Assembly: GCF_037861325.1 (NCBI RefSeq)
Contig: NZ_JAFELW010000001.1
DNA: 64,000 nucleotides
Origin: Riemerella anatipestifer_F
Lineage (GTDB): Bacteria > Bacteroidota > Bacteroidia > Flavobacteriales > Weeksellaceae
Direction: 5' to 3' (one strand)
The position numbers and the translations under genes were made by a program. Within the stretch, counting starts at the first letter, position 1, and every line of letters starts with the position of its first letter. Positions 14,834 through 24,748 of this stretch are shown here, piece after piece. The notes below the pieces were generated by a model. The model was not told where the DNA came from. It saw only the letters and a list, made by a program, of their open reading frames with translations, and did not search any database.

Positions 14834-16147
14834 ATGAAAAAAAAGTTTTTCTCTTTGGCAGTGGCTACTTTCGCGGGAGCTCTGCTAAATGCACAACAAA
14901 TCAAATTTGAGGAGTACGACCTCCCTAACGGACTTCATGTAATTCTCCATCAAGACAATTCGGCTCCTGTAGTTACTACCGCAGTAATGTACCACGTAGG
15001 TGCTAAAGACGAAATGGAAGGTAGAACAGGATTTGCTCACTTTTTTGAACACCTTTTGTTTGAAGGAACTCCAAATATCAAAAGAGGTGAATGGTTTAAA
15101 ATAGTTTCGTCTAACGGTGGTAATAACAATGCTAACACTACTGGAGATAGAACCTACTACTACGAAACTTTCCCTTCTAACAATACCCAACTTGGACTTT
15201 GGATGGAAGCTGAAAGAATGAGACAACCGGTAATTAACCAAGTAGGTGTAGATACTCAAAGAGAAGTGGTAAAAGAAGAAAAAAGGCTAAGAATAGACAA
15301 TCAACCTTATGGAAATCTGTTTAATAGTATTTTAACTTCTGCCTTTAAAAATCACCCTTACAAAGGGACTACCATTGGCTCTATGGAAGACTTAAATGCA
15401 GCAAAATTAGAAGAGTTCCAAAGTTTCTTTAAGAAGTATTATGTACCCAATAATGCTACTTTAGTCGTAGCTGGAGACATCAATCCTGAACAAACTAAAA
15501 AGTGGATTAACGAATACTACGCCACTATTCCTAGAGGTGCAGAAGTTACTAGAAACTTCCCTAAAGAAGCACCTATTACCAAACAAGAAGAAGTAACGGT
15601 TTATGATAATAATATCCAAATCCCAGCCTATGTATTTACTTACAGAACACCATCTAATAAAGAAAAAGATGCTTATGTTCTGGAAATGTTGGGCAGCTAT
15701 TTAAGCAGTGGTAAATCTTCTGTTCTATACAAAAAATTAGTAGATCAGGAGAAAAAGGCTTTACAAGTACAAGCGGCTAATATTGGTATGGAAGATTATA
15801 GCATCTTCGCATTCTTTGCAATACCTATGGGAGCTACTACCAAAGCTACATTAGAAAAGGATATAGATGCTGAAATCAAAAAACTACAAACCACACTAAT
15901 TTCAGAAGAAGATTATCAGAAACTTCAAAACCAGTTTGAAAATCAGTTCGTAAATTCTAATTCTACTGTGGAAGGTATTGCTCATTCTCTAGCAGATAGC
16001 TATGTTTTAAAAGGAGATACTAATCTTATCAATAAAGAGATAGACATCTACCGTTCTATCACCCGTGAAGACTTAAAACAAGCAGCGATTAAATACCTTA
16101 ATCCAAACCAAAGAATCAACATCAATTATTTACCTCAAAAAAAATAA
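14834..16147 (+). CDS. M16 family zinc peptidase, catalytic subunit
   Basis: 437 residues. The signal peptide MKKKFFSLAVATFAGALLNAQ predicts export to the periplasm. The inverted zinc motif HFFEH is at 69-73. A third ligand, Glu148 or Glu149, falls in REVVKEEKR about 75 residues later, as in pitrilysin and mitochondrial processing peptidase. A second M16 domain (about 195-430) carries YVPNNATLVVAGD. It is the active partner of a pair: the next gene starts 12 bases downstream and lacks the zinc motif. Its substrate in the envelope is unknown. Confidence 0.92.
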   Translation: MKKKFFSLAVATFAGALLNAQQIKFEEYDLPNGLHVILHQDNSAPVVTTAVMYHVGAKDEMEGRTGFAHFFEHLLFEGTPNIKRGEWFKIVSSNGGNNNANTTGDRTYYYETFPSNNTQLGLWMEAERMRQPVINQVGVDTQREVVKEEKRLRIDNQPYGNLFNSILTSAFKNHPYKGTTIGSMEDLNAAKLEEFQSFFKKYYVPNNATLVVAGDINPEQTKKWINEYYATIPRGAEVTRNFPKEAPITKQEEVTVYDNNIQIPAYVFTYRTPSNKEKDAYVLEMLGSYLSSGKSSVLYKKLVDQEKKALQVQAANIGMEDYSIFAFFAIPMGATTKATLEKDIDAEIKKLQTTLISEEDYQKLQNQFENQFVNSNSTVEGIAHSLADSYVLKGDTNLINKEIDIYRSITREDLKQAAIKYLNPNQRININYLPQKK

Positions 16148-16159
16148 TTCTAATTAACA

Positions 16160-18202
16160 ATGAAAAATATCAAATACATTGCAGCGGCGTTTCTAGTTTC
16201 AGGAATATTATCTGCTCAAAATATAGACCTTAATGCAATGCCAAAACCAGGACCTACTCCTACGGTAAATGTGGCACAGCCTAAAACTTTCACCCTTAAG
16301 AATGGACTTACCGTAATGGTGGTAGAAAATAATAAACTCCCTAGAGTTAATGTTACTCTTACCATAGACACACCTCCTGTATATGAGGGCGATATTGCTG
16401 GCGTTTCTAACATTATGGCAAGTCAATTAGGTAATGGAACTACTTCTCTTAGCAAAGAAGAATTTAACAAAAAAGTAGATTTTTTAGGAGCTAGATTAAA
16501 TTTTGGGGCTTCTGGAGCATTTGCCAATACACTATCTAAATATTATCCAGAAGTGGTAAGTCTTATGGCAGATGCTATCATCAATCCGAAATTCTCTAGT
16601 GAAGAAGTTCAAAAGTCTAAAGAAAGAGCTTTAGAAGGGCTTAAAGCAGACGAAAAGAGTGCAGAAGCTATCGCTAACCGAGTGTCTGATGCTCTTATTT
16701 ATGGTAAAAATACCGCTTTAGGAGAGTTTAAAACAGCGGAAAGCATCAATAAAATTCAATTAAAAGATGTGCAGGATTTCTATCAAAAATATTACACACC
16801 TAACAACGCTTATCTTGTAATCGTAGGAGATGTAAAATTTGATGAAGTAAAAAAACAAATAGAAAGCCAATTTAAAAATTGGAAAAAATCTAATGTTAAA
16901 ATCCCAACTCCTGCACCTGCGAAAAATCTAGCCTCTACCGAGGTTAATGTGGTAGATGTTCCTAATGCTGTACAATCTATCATTAAAGTAGGTAATGTTT
17001 CTACTTTACAAATGAGAGACCCACAATATTTCGCTGGAGTTATGGCGAATTACATACTTGGTGGCGGTGGCGAAGGCAGATTGTTTATGAACCTTAGAGA
17101 GAAAAATGCGTTTACCTATGGAGCATATTCTAACCTATCTACGAGTAAACACTCACCTAACTTTAGTGCAGAAGCAAGTGTAAGAAATGAGGTTACAGAT
17201 AAGGCGGTAAAAGAATTCATCAATGAGCTTAATGCCATCTCTACTGTAAAACCAGAAGAGTTACAAAACGCTAAGGCAAAACTGAAAGGTAATTTCATAA
17301 TGTCTTTAGAAAAACCTGAAACTATTGCTAGATTTGCTTTAAACCAAAAACTTCAAAATCTACCTGCGGATTTCTATACTAATTATTTAAAGTCTATAGA
17401 AAAGGTAACAGCTGCTGATATTAAAAAGGTAGTTAATGAAAATATTTTGCCTAATCAAGCTAGAATTTTCATCGCTGGTAAAGCAACAGATATTGCTGAT
17501 AGTTTGGAAAAATTAGGTTATCCAGTAAAATATTACGATGCCTATGCAAATCCTAGCAAAAAACCTGAAGTTAAAAAAGTAGATGCTAATGTAAATGTAG
17601 AAAGCGTTGCTCAAAACTACATTAAAGCCATAGGTGGAAAAGAGGCGGTTAGTAAAATCAATTCTGTTACGATGAATGCTACGGCTACCGTTCAGGGAAT
17701 GCCTTTGGAAATGACTTTAGTACAAGCAAAAGGTGGTAAAATGATGATGGATATGAAAATGATGGGCAACTCTATGCAAAAAGTTGTATTTGATGGCAAA
17801 GACGGTTACATTATGGCTCAAGGAAATAAAATTCCTATGCCAGAACAGGCTAAGCAAGAGATGCAAAAATCTACTGAAGTTTTCAAAGAATTAGCGTTTG
17901 CTAATAATGGTAACTATGAACTAAAAGGCATTGAAAAGGTAAATAATGAAGACGCTTATGCCATTAAATCAGGTAAAACCACTTATTTTTACAGCGTAAA
18001 ATCTGGATTGAAATTAGGTGAAACTAAAGTAGAAAAAATGGGTGATAAAGAAATGACTATCCCTTCTACTTTCTCTGATTACAAAGAAGTTTCAGGAGTT
18101 AAAATGCCGTTCAAAATCAACCAGAATATGAGCGGTATGGATATTACTTTTGAAGTAAAATCTTACGAATTTAATAAAGCTCAAGAAACAGATTTTAAAT
18201 AG
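16160..18202 (+). CDS. M16-like subunit without zinc motif, with C-terminal extension
   Basis: 680 residues with a signal peptide (MKNIKYIAAAFLVSGILSAQ). Two M16-like domains occupy about 35-460, but the HxxEH position reads NIMASQLGNG, so it cannot bind zinc that way. It keeps the substrate-binding LREKNAFTYGAYS element. This matches the inactive partner of M16 heterodimers. Residues about 475-680 form an extra domain with YIKAIGGKEAVSKI and repeated Met-rich strands, resembling LolA/outer-membrane lipoprotein-sorting folds. Such fusions occur in Bacteroidota; the extension may handle lipid or peptide ligands. It is co-transcribed with the active subunit. Confidence 0.88.
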   Translation: MKNIKYIAAAFLVSGILSAQNIDLNAMPKPGPTPTVNVAQPKTFTLKNGLTVMVVENNKLPRVNVTLTIDTPPVYEGDIAGVSNIMASQLGNGTTSLSKEEFNKKVDFLGARLNFGASGAFANTLSKYYPEVVSLMADAIINPKFSSEEVQKSKERALEGLKADEKSAEAIANRVSDALIYGKNTALGEFKTAESINKIQLKDVQDFYQKYYTPNNAYLVIVGDVKFDEVKKQIESQFKNWKKSNVKIPTPAPAKNLASTEVNVVDVPNAVQSIIKVGNVSTLQMRDPQYFAGVMANYILGGGGEGRLFMNLREKNAFTYGAYSNLSTSKHSPNFSAEASVRNEVTDKAVKEFINELNAISTVKPEELQNAKAKLKGNFIMSLEKPETIARFALNQKLQNLPADFYTNYLKSIEKVTAADIKKVVNENILPNQARIFIAGKATDIADSLEKLGYPVKYYDAYANPSKKPEVKKVDANVNVESVAQNYIKAIGGKEAVSKINSVTMNATATVQGMPLEMTLVQAKGGKMMMDMKMMGNSMQKVVFDGKDGYIMAQGNKIPMPEQAKQEMQKSTEVFKELAFANNGNYELKGIEKVNNEDAYAIKSGKTTYFYSVKSGLKLGETKVEKMGDKEMTIPSTFSDYKEVSGVKMPFKINQNMSGMDITFEVKSYEFNKAQETDFK

Positions 18203-18230
18203 TTAATAAAACCATAACTTTTTGAACATT

Positions 18231-18264
18231 AAGAGGCAATTCTATTTAGAGTTGCCTCTTTTTT
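18231..18264 (+). terminator. Terminator of the M16 operon
   Basis: 9-bp stem AAGAGGCAA / TTGCCTCTT with a 12-base loop followed by a T-run. Confidence 0.8.
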
Positions 18265-18309
18265 ATATAAGTTTTGATGATTTTATTCTTAATATAAAAT
18301 TATTCTTCT

Positions 18310-18317
18310 TATATTTG
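18310..18317 (+). promoter_or_regulatory. -7 element of secG
   Basis: TATATTTG, 27 bases before the secG ATG. Confidence 0.6.
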
Positions 18318-18344
18318 CGGACTTAAAAAATTATCTTTTTAGTT

Positions 18345-18707
18345 ATGGGTACAGTTTTTACACTATTTATGGTTCTTATAGTAATTGTGTGCGTGTTGTT
18401 GGTAATGGTAGTTATGGCACAAAACCCTAAAGGTGGAGGTCTTTCAGGAACATTCGGGGGAGCGTCATCAGCTTCTTTTGGAGTTCAAAGAACCAATGAT
18501 TTTATGGAAAAAGCAACTTGGACGCTAGGAATTACAGTTGTATTACTGATTATGTTGAGTGTAGTATTAACCGCAAAACCTACGGTAAATGTGGCTCCTG
18601 TAGCACCTAAGAAAACAGAATTACCTAATGCTCCACAAGCACCAAACCAAAAAGTAGATTTAAATAATACAGCTACGCCAGTAGCACCAAGCAACACAGC
18701 AAACTAA
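18345..18707 (+). CDS. secG: Preprotein translocase subunit SecG
   Basis: 120 residues. Two transmembrane helices (about 3-25 and 58-78) flank the conserved cytoplasmic loop QNPKGGGLSGTFGG...FG, the SecG signature. The C-terminal 40 residues are Pro/Ala/Asn-rich and low-complexity, which is common in Bacteroidota SecG. It is a component of the SecYEG channel in the inner membrane. It stands alone with its own promoter and a bidirectional terminator. Confidence 0.95.
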   Translation: MGTVFTLFMVLIVIVCVLLVMVVMAQNPKGGGLSGTFGGASSASFGVQRTNDFMEKATWTLGITVVLLIMLSVVLTAKPTVNVAPVAPKKTELPNAPQAPNQKVDLNNTATPVAPSNTAN

Positions 18708-18731
18708 GATTTTAAGTCTTAAATAAATAAT

Positions 18732-18768
18732 AAAAAAGCGAAAGAGATTATATTTCTTTCGCTTTTTT
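18732..18768. terminator. Bidirectional terminator between secG and the glycosyltransferase
   Basis: 14-bp perfect stem AAAAAAGCGAAAGA / TCTTTCGCTTTTTT with a 9-base loop. The right arm overlaps the last codons of the convergent gene. Confidence 0.85.
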
Positions 18769-19605
18769 TAGTTTTAGGCGTTCTATAAAGTATTTTAGTT
18801 TTAAACCTTGTAATAAAAATAGATATTTGAATCTATTTTCAGACTTATAATATTTCTCCAGAAATAGAAACATCGCACCATAAAATCTTGATAAATATTT
18901 TAAATCTTTCACAGTGCTTTGCCCCTTGTGATGAAGTATAGAATAAGCCCCATAATAATAGTTTTGAAAGCCTTTACAGATAAGAGTATAGCACAAATCT
19001 ATATCTTCGCCGTACATAAAATATCTTTCATCTAAACCACCTACATCTAAATACAATGCTCTCTTCATTAAAAGAAAAGCACCTGTAATCACTTCTACAC
19101 AAGCAATTTCGTTTTCGTTGATGTCGTTTCTGTAATAGGTTTTACGGCTGTTTTTCTGAGAGGTAAAAAGAAATAGCTTCTCAAAAGAATTGATAATATT
19201 TGGGACAGAACGCTTGCTCTCTGGAAGGAAATCTCCAGCCAAATTATGCATTCTTACACCGATGCAACCCAAATTATCACAACCATCAGCAAATTCTAGC
19301 AAACCATCTAGTCCATCATTTTCTAACTCTGTATCTGGATTTAGTAATAAAATATATTCGCCTTGAGCTTTTGTGGCGGCAATGTTATTCGCTTTGGAGA
19401 AACCTAAATTTTCTTCTAATGTTATAAAATTTACCTTCGGAAAGGTGTGTTTTAGTTTTTGCCAAGAGTTGTCTGTGGAGCAGTTGTCTATGACTATAAT
19501 CTCGTAATCTACTTTAGTCGCATACTTTTCTATGGATTGAATACAAGCCGATAACAAATCGGTTACATTATAATTAACGATGATGATGCTTAGCTTTTTT
19601 TTCAT
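18748..19605 (-). CDS. Family 2 glycosyltransferase (rhamnosyltransferase-like)
   Basis: 285 residues. The GT-A core starts KKLSIIIVNYNVTDLL, followed by VIDNCSTDNS, FSKANN and the LLLNPDTEL segment that holds the metal/sugar-binding Asp. The MYGEDIDLCY motif near residue 200 is typical of GT2 enzymes that add rhamnose or similar sugars to surface glycans. There is no membrane segment. It starts 6 bases after the recR stop, so it is in one operon with recR, a link with no obvious functional logic. Confidence 0.87.
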   Translation of the reverse strand: MKKKLSIIIVNYNVTDLLSACIQSIEKYATKVDYEIIVIDNCSTDNSWQKLKHTFPKVNFITLEENLGFSKANNIAATKAQGEYILLLNPDTELENDGLDGLLEFADGCDNLGCIGVRMHNLAGDFLPESKRSVPNIINSFEKLFLFTSQKNSRKTYYRNDINENEIACVEVITGAFLLMKRALYLDVGGLDERYFMYGEDIDLCYTLICKGFQNYYYGAYSILHHKGQSTVKDLKYLSRFYGAMFLFLEKYYKSENRFKYLFLLQGLKLKYFIERLKLKKAKEI

Positions 19606-19611
19606 AAAAAC

Positions 19612-20220
19612 TTAATGACCTTTGTATGGCATTCGGTTCAAAATAGACCTACCTAAAGAAACTTCATCGGCGTATTCTAACTCGTCTCCCACGGAAATAC
19701 CCCTCGCAATATTGGAGAATTTAATATCAAAATGCTTAAACTTTTTATATAAATAATACACGGTGGTATCGCCTTCCATAGTGGCGGATAGGGCAAAAAT
19801 CACCTCCTCTATCTCTCCAGTTTCTAGTTTACTTTCTAGAGTTTCTATATTTAATTGTTGAGGGCCAATGCCTTCCATAGGCGATATTTTACCTCCTAGA
19901 ACCAAATATTTCCCTTTAAATTTTCCTGTATTTTCTATTGCCATTACATCTCTCACATCTTCCACAACACACAGGAGTTCGGAATATCTGCTATCATCTG
20001 AGCAGATTTCGCAAACATCTGTGTCCGAAAAGTTGTGGCATTCTTTACAGTATTTTATCTCCGTAACTAGATTTTGTATAGCATCGCCTAGAGCTAGCCC
20101 TTGTGAACTAGGTTGTCTAAGCAAATGAAGAGCTAGCCTGAGAGCCGACTTTCTACCTATCCCTGGGAGACCTGATATTTCTTCTACTGCTTTTTCTAAA
20201 ACCTTACTTGGAAAATTCAT
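19612..20220 (-). CDS. recR: Recombination mediator RecR
   Basis: 202 residues. RecR loads RecA at SSB-coated gaps together with RecF and RecO. An N-terminal helix-hairpin-helix (GLPGIGRKSALRLA) is followed by a C4 zinc finger with Cys58, Cys61, Cys70 and Cys73. A Toprim domain (LLCVVEDVRDV, YLVLGGKISP) follows. The ATG at 20220 is chosen over a GTG two codons upstream because the promoter element TACCTTTG covers that GTG. This leaves only 5 bases of leader. Confidence 0.97.
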   Translation of the reverse strand: MNFPSKVLEKAVEEISGLPGIGRKSALRLALHLLRQPSSQGLALGDAIQNLVTEIKYCKECHNFSDTDVCEICSDDSRYSELLCVVEDVRDVMAIENTGKFKGKYLVLGGKISPMEGIGPQQLNIETLESKLETGEIEEVIFALSATMEGDTTVYYLYKKFKHFDIKFSNIARGISVGDELEYADEVSLGRSILNRMPYKGH

Positions 20221-20225
20221 AAGCA

Positions 20226-20233
20226 CAAAGGTA
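20226..20233 (-). promoter_or_regulatory. -7 element of recR, 5 bases from the start codon
   Basis: TACCTTTG on the minus strand. It suggests a leaderless transcript. Confidence 0.55.
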
Positions 20234-20250
20234 ATTTTATTTTAAAAATA

Positions 20251-20323
20251 AAACAAAAAGAAAGCCGACTAAAAGCCGACTTTCTCCATTTATTAAAATT
20301 GATTTTGAAATACAATCAATTTT
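20251..20323 (-). terminator. Tandem hairpins ending the S8 protease transcript
   Basis: The first hairpin is a perfect 10-bp stem AAAATTGATT / AATCAATTTT (20295-20323). The second is imperfect (20259-20285), built from two copies of AAGCCGACT with AGAAAG/CTTTCT ends, and is followed on the minus strand by a T-rich tail. Confidence 0.65.
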
Positions 20324-23300
20324 CTATTTAACCATCAGTTTCACATTGTGTTTTACTCCTTTGTCATCTATTAGATTTAAGATATAAACACCTTTAGGAT
20401 TTTGGGATAAATTAAGTTCAAACTTGTTTCCTTTGTAGCTGTTAGATAAAATCTGTTTTCCAGATATATCGTAAACACCAGCTTTTAGAGAAGATACTGT
20501 ATTAGCTGCTTCTACAACAAAATAGCCATTAGATGGGTTAGTATAAACTTTTAATCCTCCGTTAGCGTTAACATCTGATGTAGAAAGTGTAGTGATATTA
20601 ACTACTACTGTTCTTTTCTCCGCCTTTACATTATCGGAATATACCGCATATACATCATAAGTGTAAGAACCATTAGTTGTGATAGTTTCATTGTATAGGC
20701 GAGTGTTGTAATCGTTAATATTACTTACACTTACCCCATCTTTAACAACCTCATAACCTACTAGGTAAGGCAATGTAGTTATTCCGAATGTCATTTTAGG
20801 GTTAGAAACATTATTTATCTTATTAGCGTCTTCTCTAAGCATATTGTCCGAAACTAGTTTCTGTCCTGCTAATAGAACTTTTTTGTAGTCTAGTTCAGAA
20901 GAAGCAAGGAGTGTTCTCTCTGCCGAAGTACTGGCACCAGATTTTGCTGCAGGAGAATTGTCGTAACCTACCTCTACATCATCTAATGCAATATAGAAAG
21001 CATCGTCTGCTTTTTGAGTTCTGTGGTGGAATGCTACAAAGAAGTCTTTATCAGTGTATTGTTTAATATTAAATTCTTTAGTAGCGAATACTGCTTCTTT
21101 TCCAGTTGCATCAAATGTATGAACCTTATGTCCTGCTTTTATCTCCTCAACAGTAGGTGCTTGACCTGAGGCTGGAGCCTCTACAACATAAACATCGTAC
21201 CTTTCTGGCCAAGGAAACTTTACAGCATACTTCAATACCTCTGCTCCTTTTCTTAATTTAGGTGTTACTAGATAGTCATCAGCATCTATAGCCCCTGAAA
21301 ACCAAGAATAAGATCTAACACCATACTCTCCAGAGTTTTTAAACAATGTAGCCGATGAAATAGTCCATGTTTGGTTATCTGTATTACCATCAATCACGGT
21401 CATTCCTGCAGGTAAGTTTCCAGCACTTTCAAAGCCTTCGGAATATACAGGGTTCATCTCTGGTCTATCCCATTTAAGAGCTAGATTTTTTGTATTCTCA
21501 TCAAAGCTATGTGTTAGGTTTTCTACGCTATTGTAGATACCTGTTACTGTGATATAATTATCTTTTTCTTTAGTGTTAGTACTATGTGCAGATGTAGCAG
21601 TAAGTCCTACTTTGTATTTGCCTATTTTAGAAAACTTAACATTAGGGTTTTCAGAAGTATCTGTAGTTCCTCCTACATACTCTACTCCATCAGACGGAGT
21701 GATAGTCCATTTATACTCTGTTGGTTTAGGATTACCTGTAGATGTATTGGCAAATACTACTGCTTCTCCTGAGTATATATTTTGATTACTTACAGTAAAG
21801 TCTGCTACAGTAGCAGCATTCTTAACTGTAACATAAGTATTCTTAGTTAAAGAATTTTCCCCTTTTGCATTGGTAGCTTTAAGAGTAACAGCATAAACTC
21901 CTTCTTGGTTAAATACAACTTTAGGATCTTTAGAACTTGCAGAAGTATTTTCAACGAAACTTACTGTACTAGGATTGAAAGACCATTCCCAAGAGCTTAT
22001 AGGCAATGTGGAAGCTGTAACAGTACTGTTAGTTAAACTAACCGTTTCAAAAGAATTAGGGTTTAATTTACTTGCTTTAAAATCGATATTAGGTTTATCT
22101 TCTGCATACTCAAACCTTGTTTTATCTATAGCAAAGGCATAAGATAAAGCAGTTCCTTCTGTTTTATGATTAAATCCAATATAAGCTATTTGGTCAGTAT
22201 CTACACTAAACTCATAAGAGTATCTATTGTAAGCCGTAAGAGCTTCCACCTTAGGTGCCACTTCTTTAGTCATTGAAGAGCTATTAGCCGCAGAACCTAA
22301 GAAGATACTAATATTTTCATTAGGAGTTTGGAATTTACGAGCATAGAATATCACTCTATAAAGAGTATTCTTTTTAAGTTTTAAAGGATTAGAGAATAGC
22401 CAATCATTTACATTAGTTTTGTTTCCTGGGAAGTTTAATGCGAAAGAGCTACCTTCATAGGCTAAACTAGCGTCATCATATTTTCTCCATGTTCTTCCAT
22501 CAGCATCTTTATCTTCAGATATCCAACCATTCTTAGCAAAATCATCTTCGTAGCCAAATTCATGAGATGATAAATCTGGCGTTAAATCAGCTACAATACC
22601 ATAAACCTCTGCATTAGCTTTATTATTAAGTTCTATCTCATCACCTGTATAAACTACTTCTGCAGCGATGGTATAATTAACGAAAGATTTAGATAAATCT
22701 ATGTTTTGTAATACTGTAGTCGTTTCCCCTGGGTTTAGAGCTGATACAGAAATTTCCCCTTGAGCAACCTCTTGGTTGTTACTATCTTTATTGAGGAGTT
22801 TATAAACAATTTTAGCATCTGTAGCCACTTCAGTACCCTTGTTGGTTACCTTAAATTCTACAGGTGTAGCGGAAGAGTATTCTGCGGGAGATACTTTTAC
22901 ATCAACAGCGGTTACTGTTAAATCTTTTGTTACACCATTATTAATACCTGTAACTACCATTCCGTAATCTTGGCTATCAGCATCTACTAATGTGATTGTT
23001 GTTCCCGTAGCATCTGTTGTAATATTATTCTTTTTTAGAGTTCCTTTGTGACTTACCTTTATGGTGTAGGTAGCACCTGGGACAGGATTGTCTATTACAA
23101 CTTGCTCTACATTATCTACATCATTATCAGCTTTAATAGCTGGGGACACGGGATTGTCAGGATTTAGTCTCCAAGGTAGTTCCTCTACTCCATCTTTTAT
23201 TATTCTTACATCTAAATCATTTACTAGCATTTTGGTACGATTATTAAGAGTACTCATGCTGACAAGTGTAGCAGGCACAGGATCTGTCCATGCAATAGTT

Positions 23301-24748
23301 ACTTTTAAAGGTTCTGTTCCAGAAGCTACCACTTGTAATTCTTCCGTTGCTCCATTTTGTAAGGTTTTTTCTTCTATTAAAGAATATTGATTCCTTAATG
23401 AAATAGCCTTAGCTGCATCAAATGCGTTTAATAATCCCCATCCAGAAGCATAGTCTGGTCCTGGAGCTTCACCAGCCTCGTTGGCTGTAGCAATAGCTAA
23501 TGCCTTTAAAGTAGCCGACTTCATATGAGCATTAAATTTCTTAAAGTAATGCTCTTGTAGTAATAATAGAGACCCTGTAACATTAGGAGAAGCCATGGAT
23601 GTTCCACTCGTTGTTCCATAAGTAGTATCTCCTGTAGACACACTAGATTTAAGGTTAACGCCAACCCCAGAAATATCAGGTTTAATTCTTCCATCATCTA
23701 CAGGTCCGAATGCACTAAAGCTAGCCATTCTTACATCTTGAGGGGTTTTATATCCTCCAGCAATTTTATTTGCTGCACCTACCGTAAGAATATTTTTTCC
23801 TGTACTTCCGTATATAATACAATCAAATCCATTATCTCCTCCATTTCTTTGTCTCACTTTAGTTGAAGTTATCCATTGTCCTGATGAGTTCCTTACGTAA
23901 TGAGTTTCCCCAGGAGCTGGACCATCCCCTCTAGGGTTTCCTGCTGCTTTAACTGGTAGATAATAAGGGGCGTTTAAAGCTATTAAATCCCAATCTCTAT
24001 CGGGAGCTGAATATTGACCGTAGCCTCTAAATTCAGTGTCGGCGTCACTTCCAAACCAATGCCATCCTTGTGTTCCAGACCAATTTCCCCAAGAGAACCC
24101 CCCTACATAACCGTAAGAGTGATTGGAGAGAATAGCACCAGCTGTTGCAGCAGCTATCATTTCATCTTCATCGTTATTCCAATCGTAAGCATCTAGCGTA
24201 GCTTTAGGAGCCATACCTTTAGCAAGGGCATCCACTCCTGCTGCTATCATAGTTCCAGCCACATGGGTAGCATGATCGCTATTACTTAATGGGATATCTT
24301 TCTGAGTTACTCTTCCACCAAATTCCTGATGAGTAGTTCTAACTTTTCCTCCGTCCCATTCGTGTACTTTCATTCCATTGCCTTCTAGGCTAAATATTCC
24401 AGCGTCAGGGCTAAGCTTATTAGTCCCCGTACCCTCTGCAGCACCAGCGTTATAAGTAATGTAGTAAAGGGCATGTCCTTTTTGATCGAAGCCCTGGAGT
24501 TGGTAAAATTTACCATTTGCCTCTCCCATAAATGGGATTTTAAGGTCTTTTGCTTTGGCTTGCAGTTCTTTTACACTGAGGGTAGATTTTCCAAACCCTT
24601 TTTGTAATACACTTAACTGTTTGAGATTAGATGATTCTCTAATCTTCTTTACTTGCTCCGCATTTTGTGCAAAAGCGAAACTTGGTGCCAACAGAAAACC
24701 AGCTGCTATAGGCAACAAATTATCTGTTCTTAAAATAGATTTTTTCAT
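20324..24748 (-). CDS. Subtilisin-like (S8) protease with PKD domains and type IX secretion signal
   Basis: 1474 residues. The signal peptide ends near AFAQ (25-28). The S8 domain (about 110-450) has an intact triad: Asp132 (HEWDGG), His159 (HATHVAGT) and Ser384 (GTSMASP), with oxyanion Asn271. Next come a Pro/Thr-rich beta region with a CARDB-like segment (about 600-710), a jelly-roll carbohydrate-binding-like region, two PKD domains (about 900-1060) and a cleaved-adhesin-like jelly roll (about 1090-1250). The last 75 residues (VYTNPSNGYFVVE to HNVKLMVK) are the type A sorting domain used by the type IX system. It is expected at the cell surface or secreted, and is a candidate virulence or nutrient protease. 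Confidence 0.93.
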   Translation of the reverse strand: MKKSILRTDNLLPIAAGFLLAPSFAFAQNAEQVKKIRESSNLKQLSVLQKGFGKSTLSVKELQAKAKDLKIPFMGEANGKFYQLQGFDQKGHALYYITYNAGAAEGTGTNKLSPDAGIFSLEGNGMKVHEWDGGKVRTTHQEFGGRVTQKDIPLSNSDHATHVAGTMIAAGVDALAKGMAPKATLDAYDWNNDEDEMIAAATAGAILSNHSYGYVGGFSWGNWSGTQGWHWFGSDADTEFRGYGQYSAPDRDWDLIALNAPYYLPVKAAGNPRGDGPAPGETHYVRNSSGQWITSTKVRQRNGGDNGFDCIIYGSTGKNILTVGAANKIAGGYKTPQDVRMASFSAFGPVDDGRIKPDISGVGVNLKSSVSTGDTTYGTTSGTSMASPNVTGSLLLLQEHYFKKFNAHMKSATLKALAIATANEAGEAPGPDYASGWGLLNAFDAAKAISLRNQYSLIEEKTLQNGATEELQVVASGTEPLKVTIAWTDPVPATLVSMSTLNNRTKMLVNDLDVRIIKDGVEELPWRLNPDNPVSPAIKADNDVDNVEQVVIDNPVPGATYTIKVSHKGTLKKNNITTDATGTTITLVDADSQDYGMVVTGINNGVTKDLTVTAVDVKVSPAEYSSATPVEFKVTNKGTEVATDAKIVYKLLNKDSNNQEVAQGEISVSALNPGETTTVLQNIDLSKSFVNYTIAAEVVYTGDEIELNNKANAEVYGIVADLTPDLSSHEFGYEDDFAKNGWISEDKDADGRTWRKYDDASLAYEGSSFALNFPGNKTNVNDWLFSNPLKLKKNTLYRVIFYARKFQTPNENISIFLGSAANSSSMTKEVAPKVEALTAYNRYSYEFSVDTDQIAYIGFNHKTEGTALSYAFAIDKTRFEYAEDKPNIDFKASKLNPNSFETVSLTNSTVTASTLPISSWEWSFNPSTVSFVENTSASSKDPKVVFNQEGVYAVTLKATNAKGENSLTKNTYVTVKNAATVADFTVSNQNIYSGEAVVFANTSTGNPKPTEYKWTITPSDGVEYVGGTTDTSENPNVKFSKIGKYKVGLTATSAHSTNTKEKDNYITVTGIYNSVENLTHSFDENTKNLALKWDRPEMNPVYSEGFESAGNLPAGMTVIDGNTDNQTWTISSATLFKNSGEYGVRSYSWFSGAIDADDYLVTPKLRKGAEVLKYAVKFPWPERYDVYVVEAPASGQAPTVEEIKAGHKVHTFDATGKEAVFATKEFNIKQYTDKDFFVAFHHRTQKADDAFYIALDDVEVGYDNSPAAKSGASTSAERTLLASSELDYKKVLLAGQKLVSDNMLREDANKINNVSNPKMTFGITTLPYLVGYEVVKDGVSVSNINDYNTRLYNETITTNGSYTYDVYAVYSDNVKAEKRTVVVNITTLSTSDVNANGGLKVYTNPSNGYFVVEAANTVSSLKAGVYDISGKQILSNSYKGNKFELNLSQNPKGVYILNLIDDKGVKHNVKLMVK

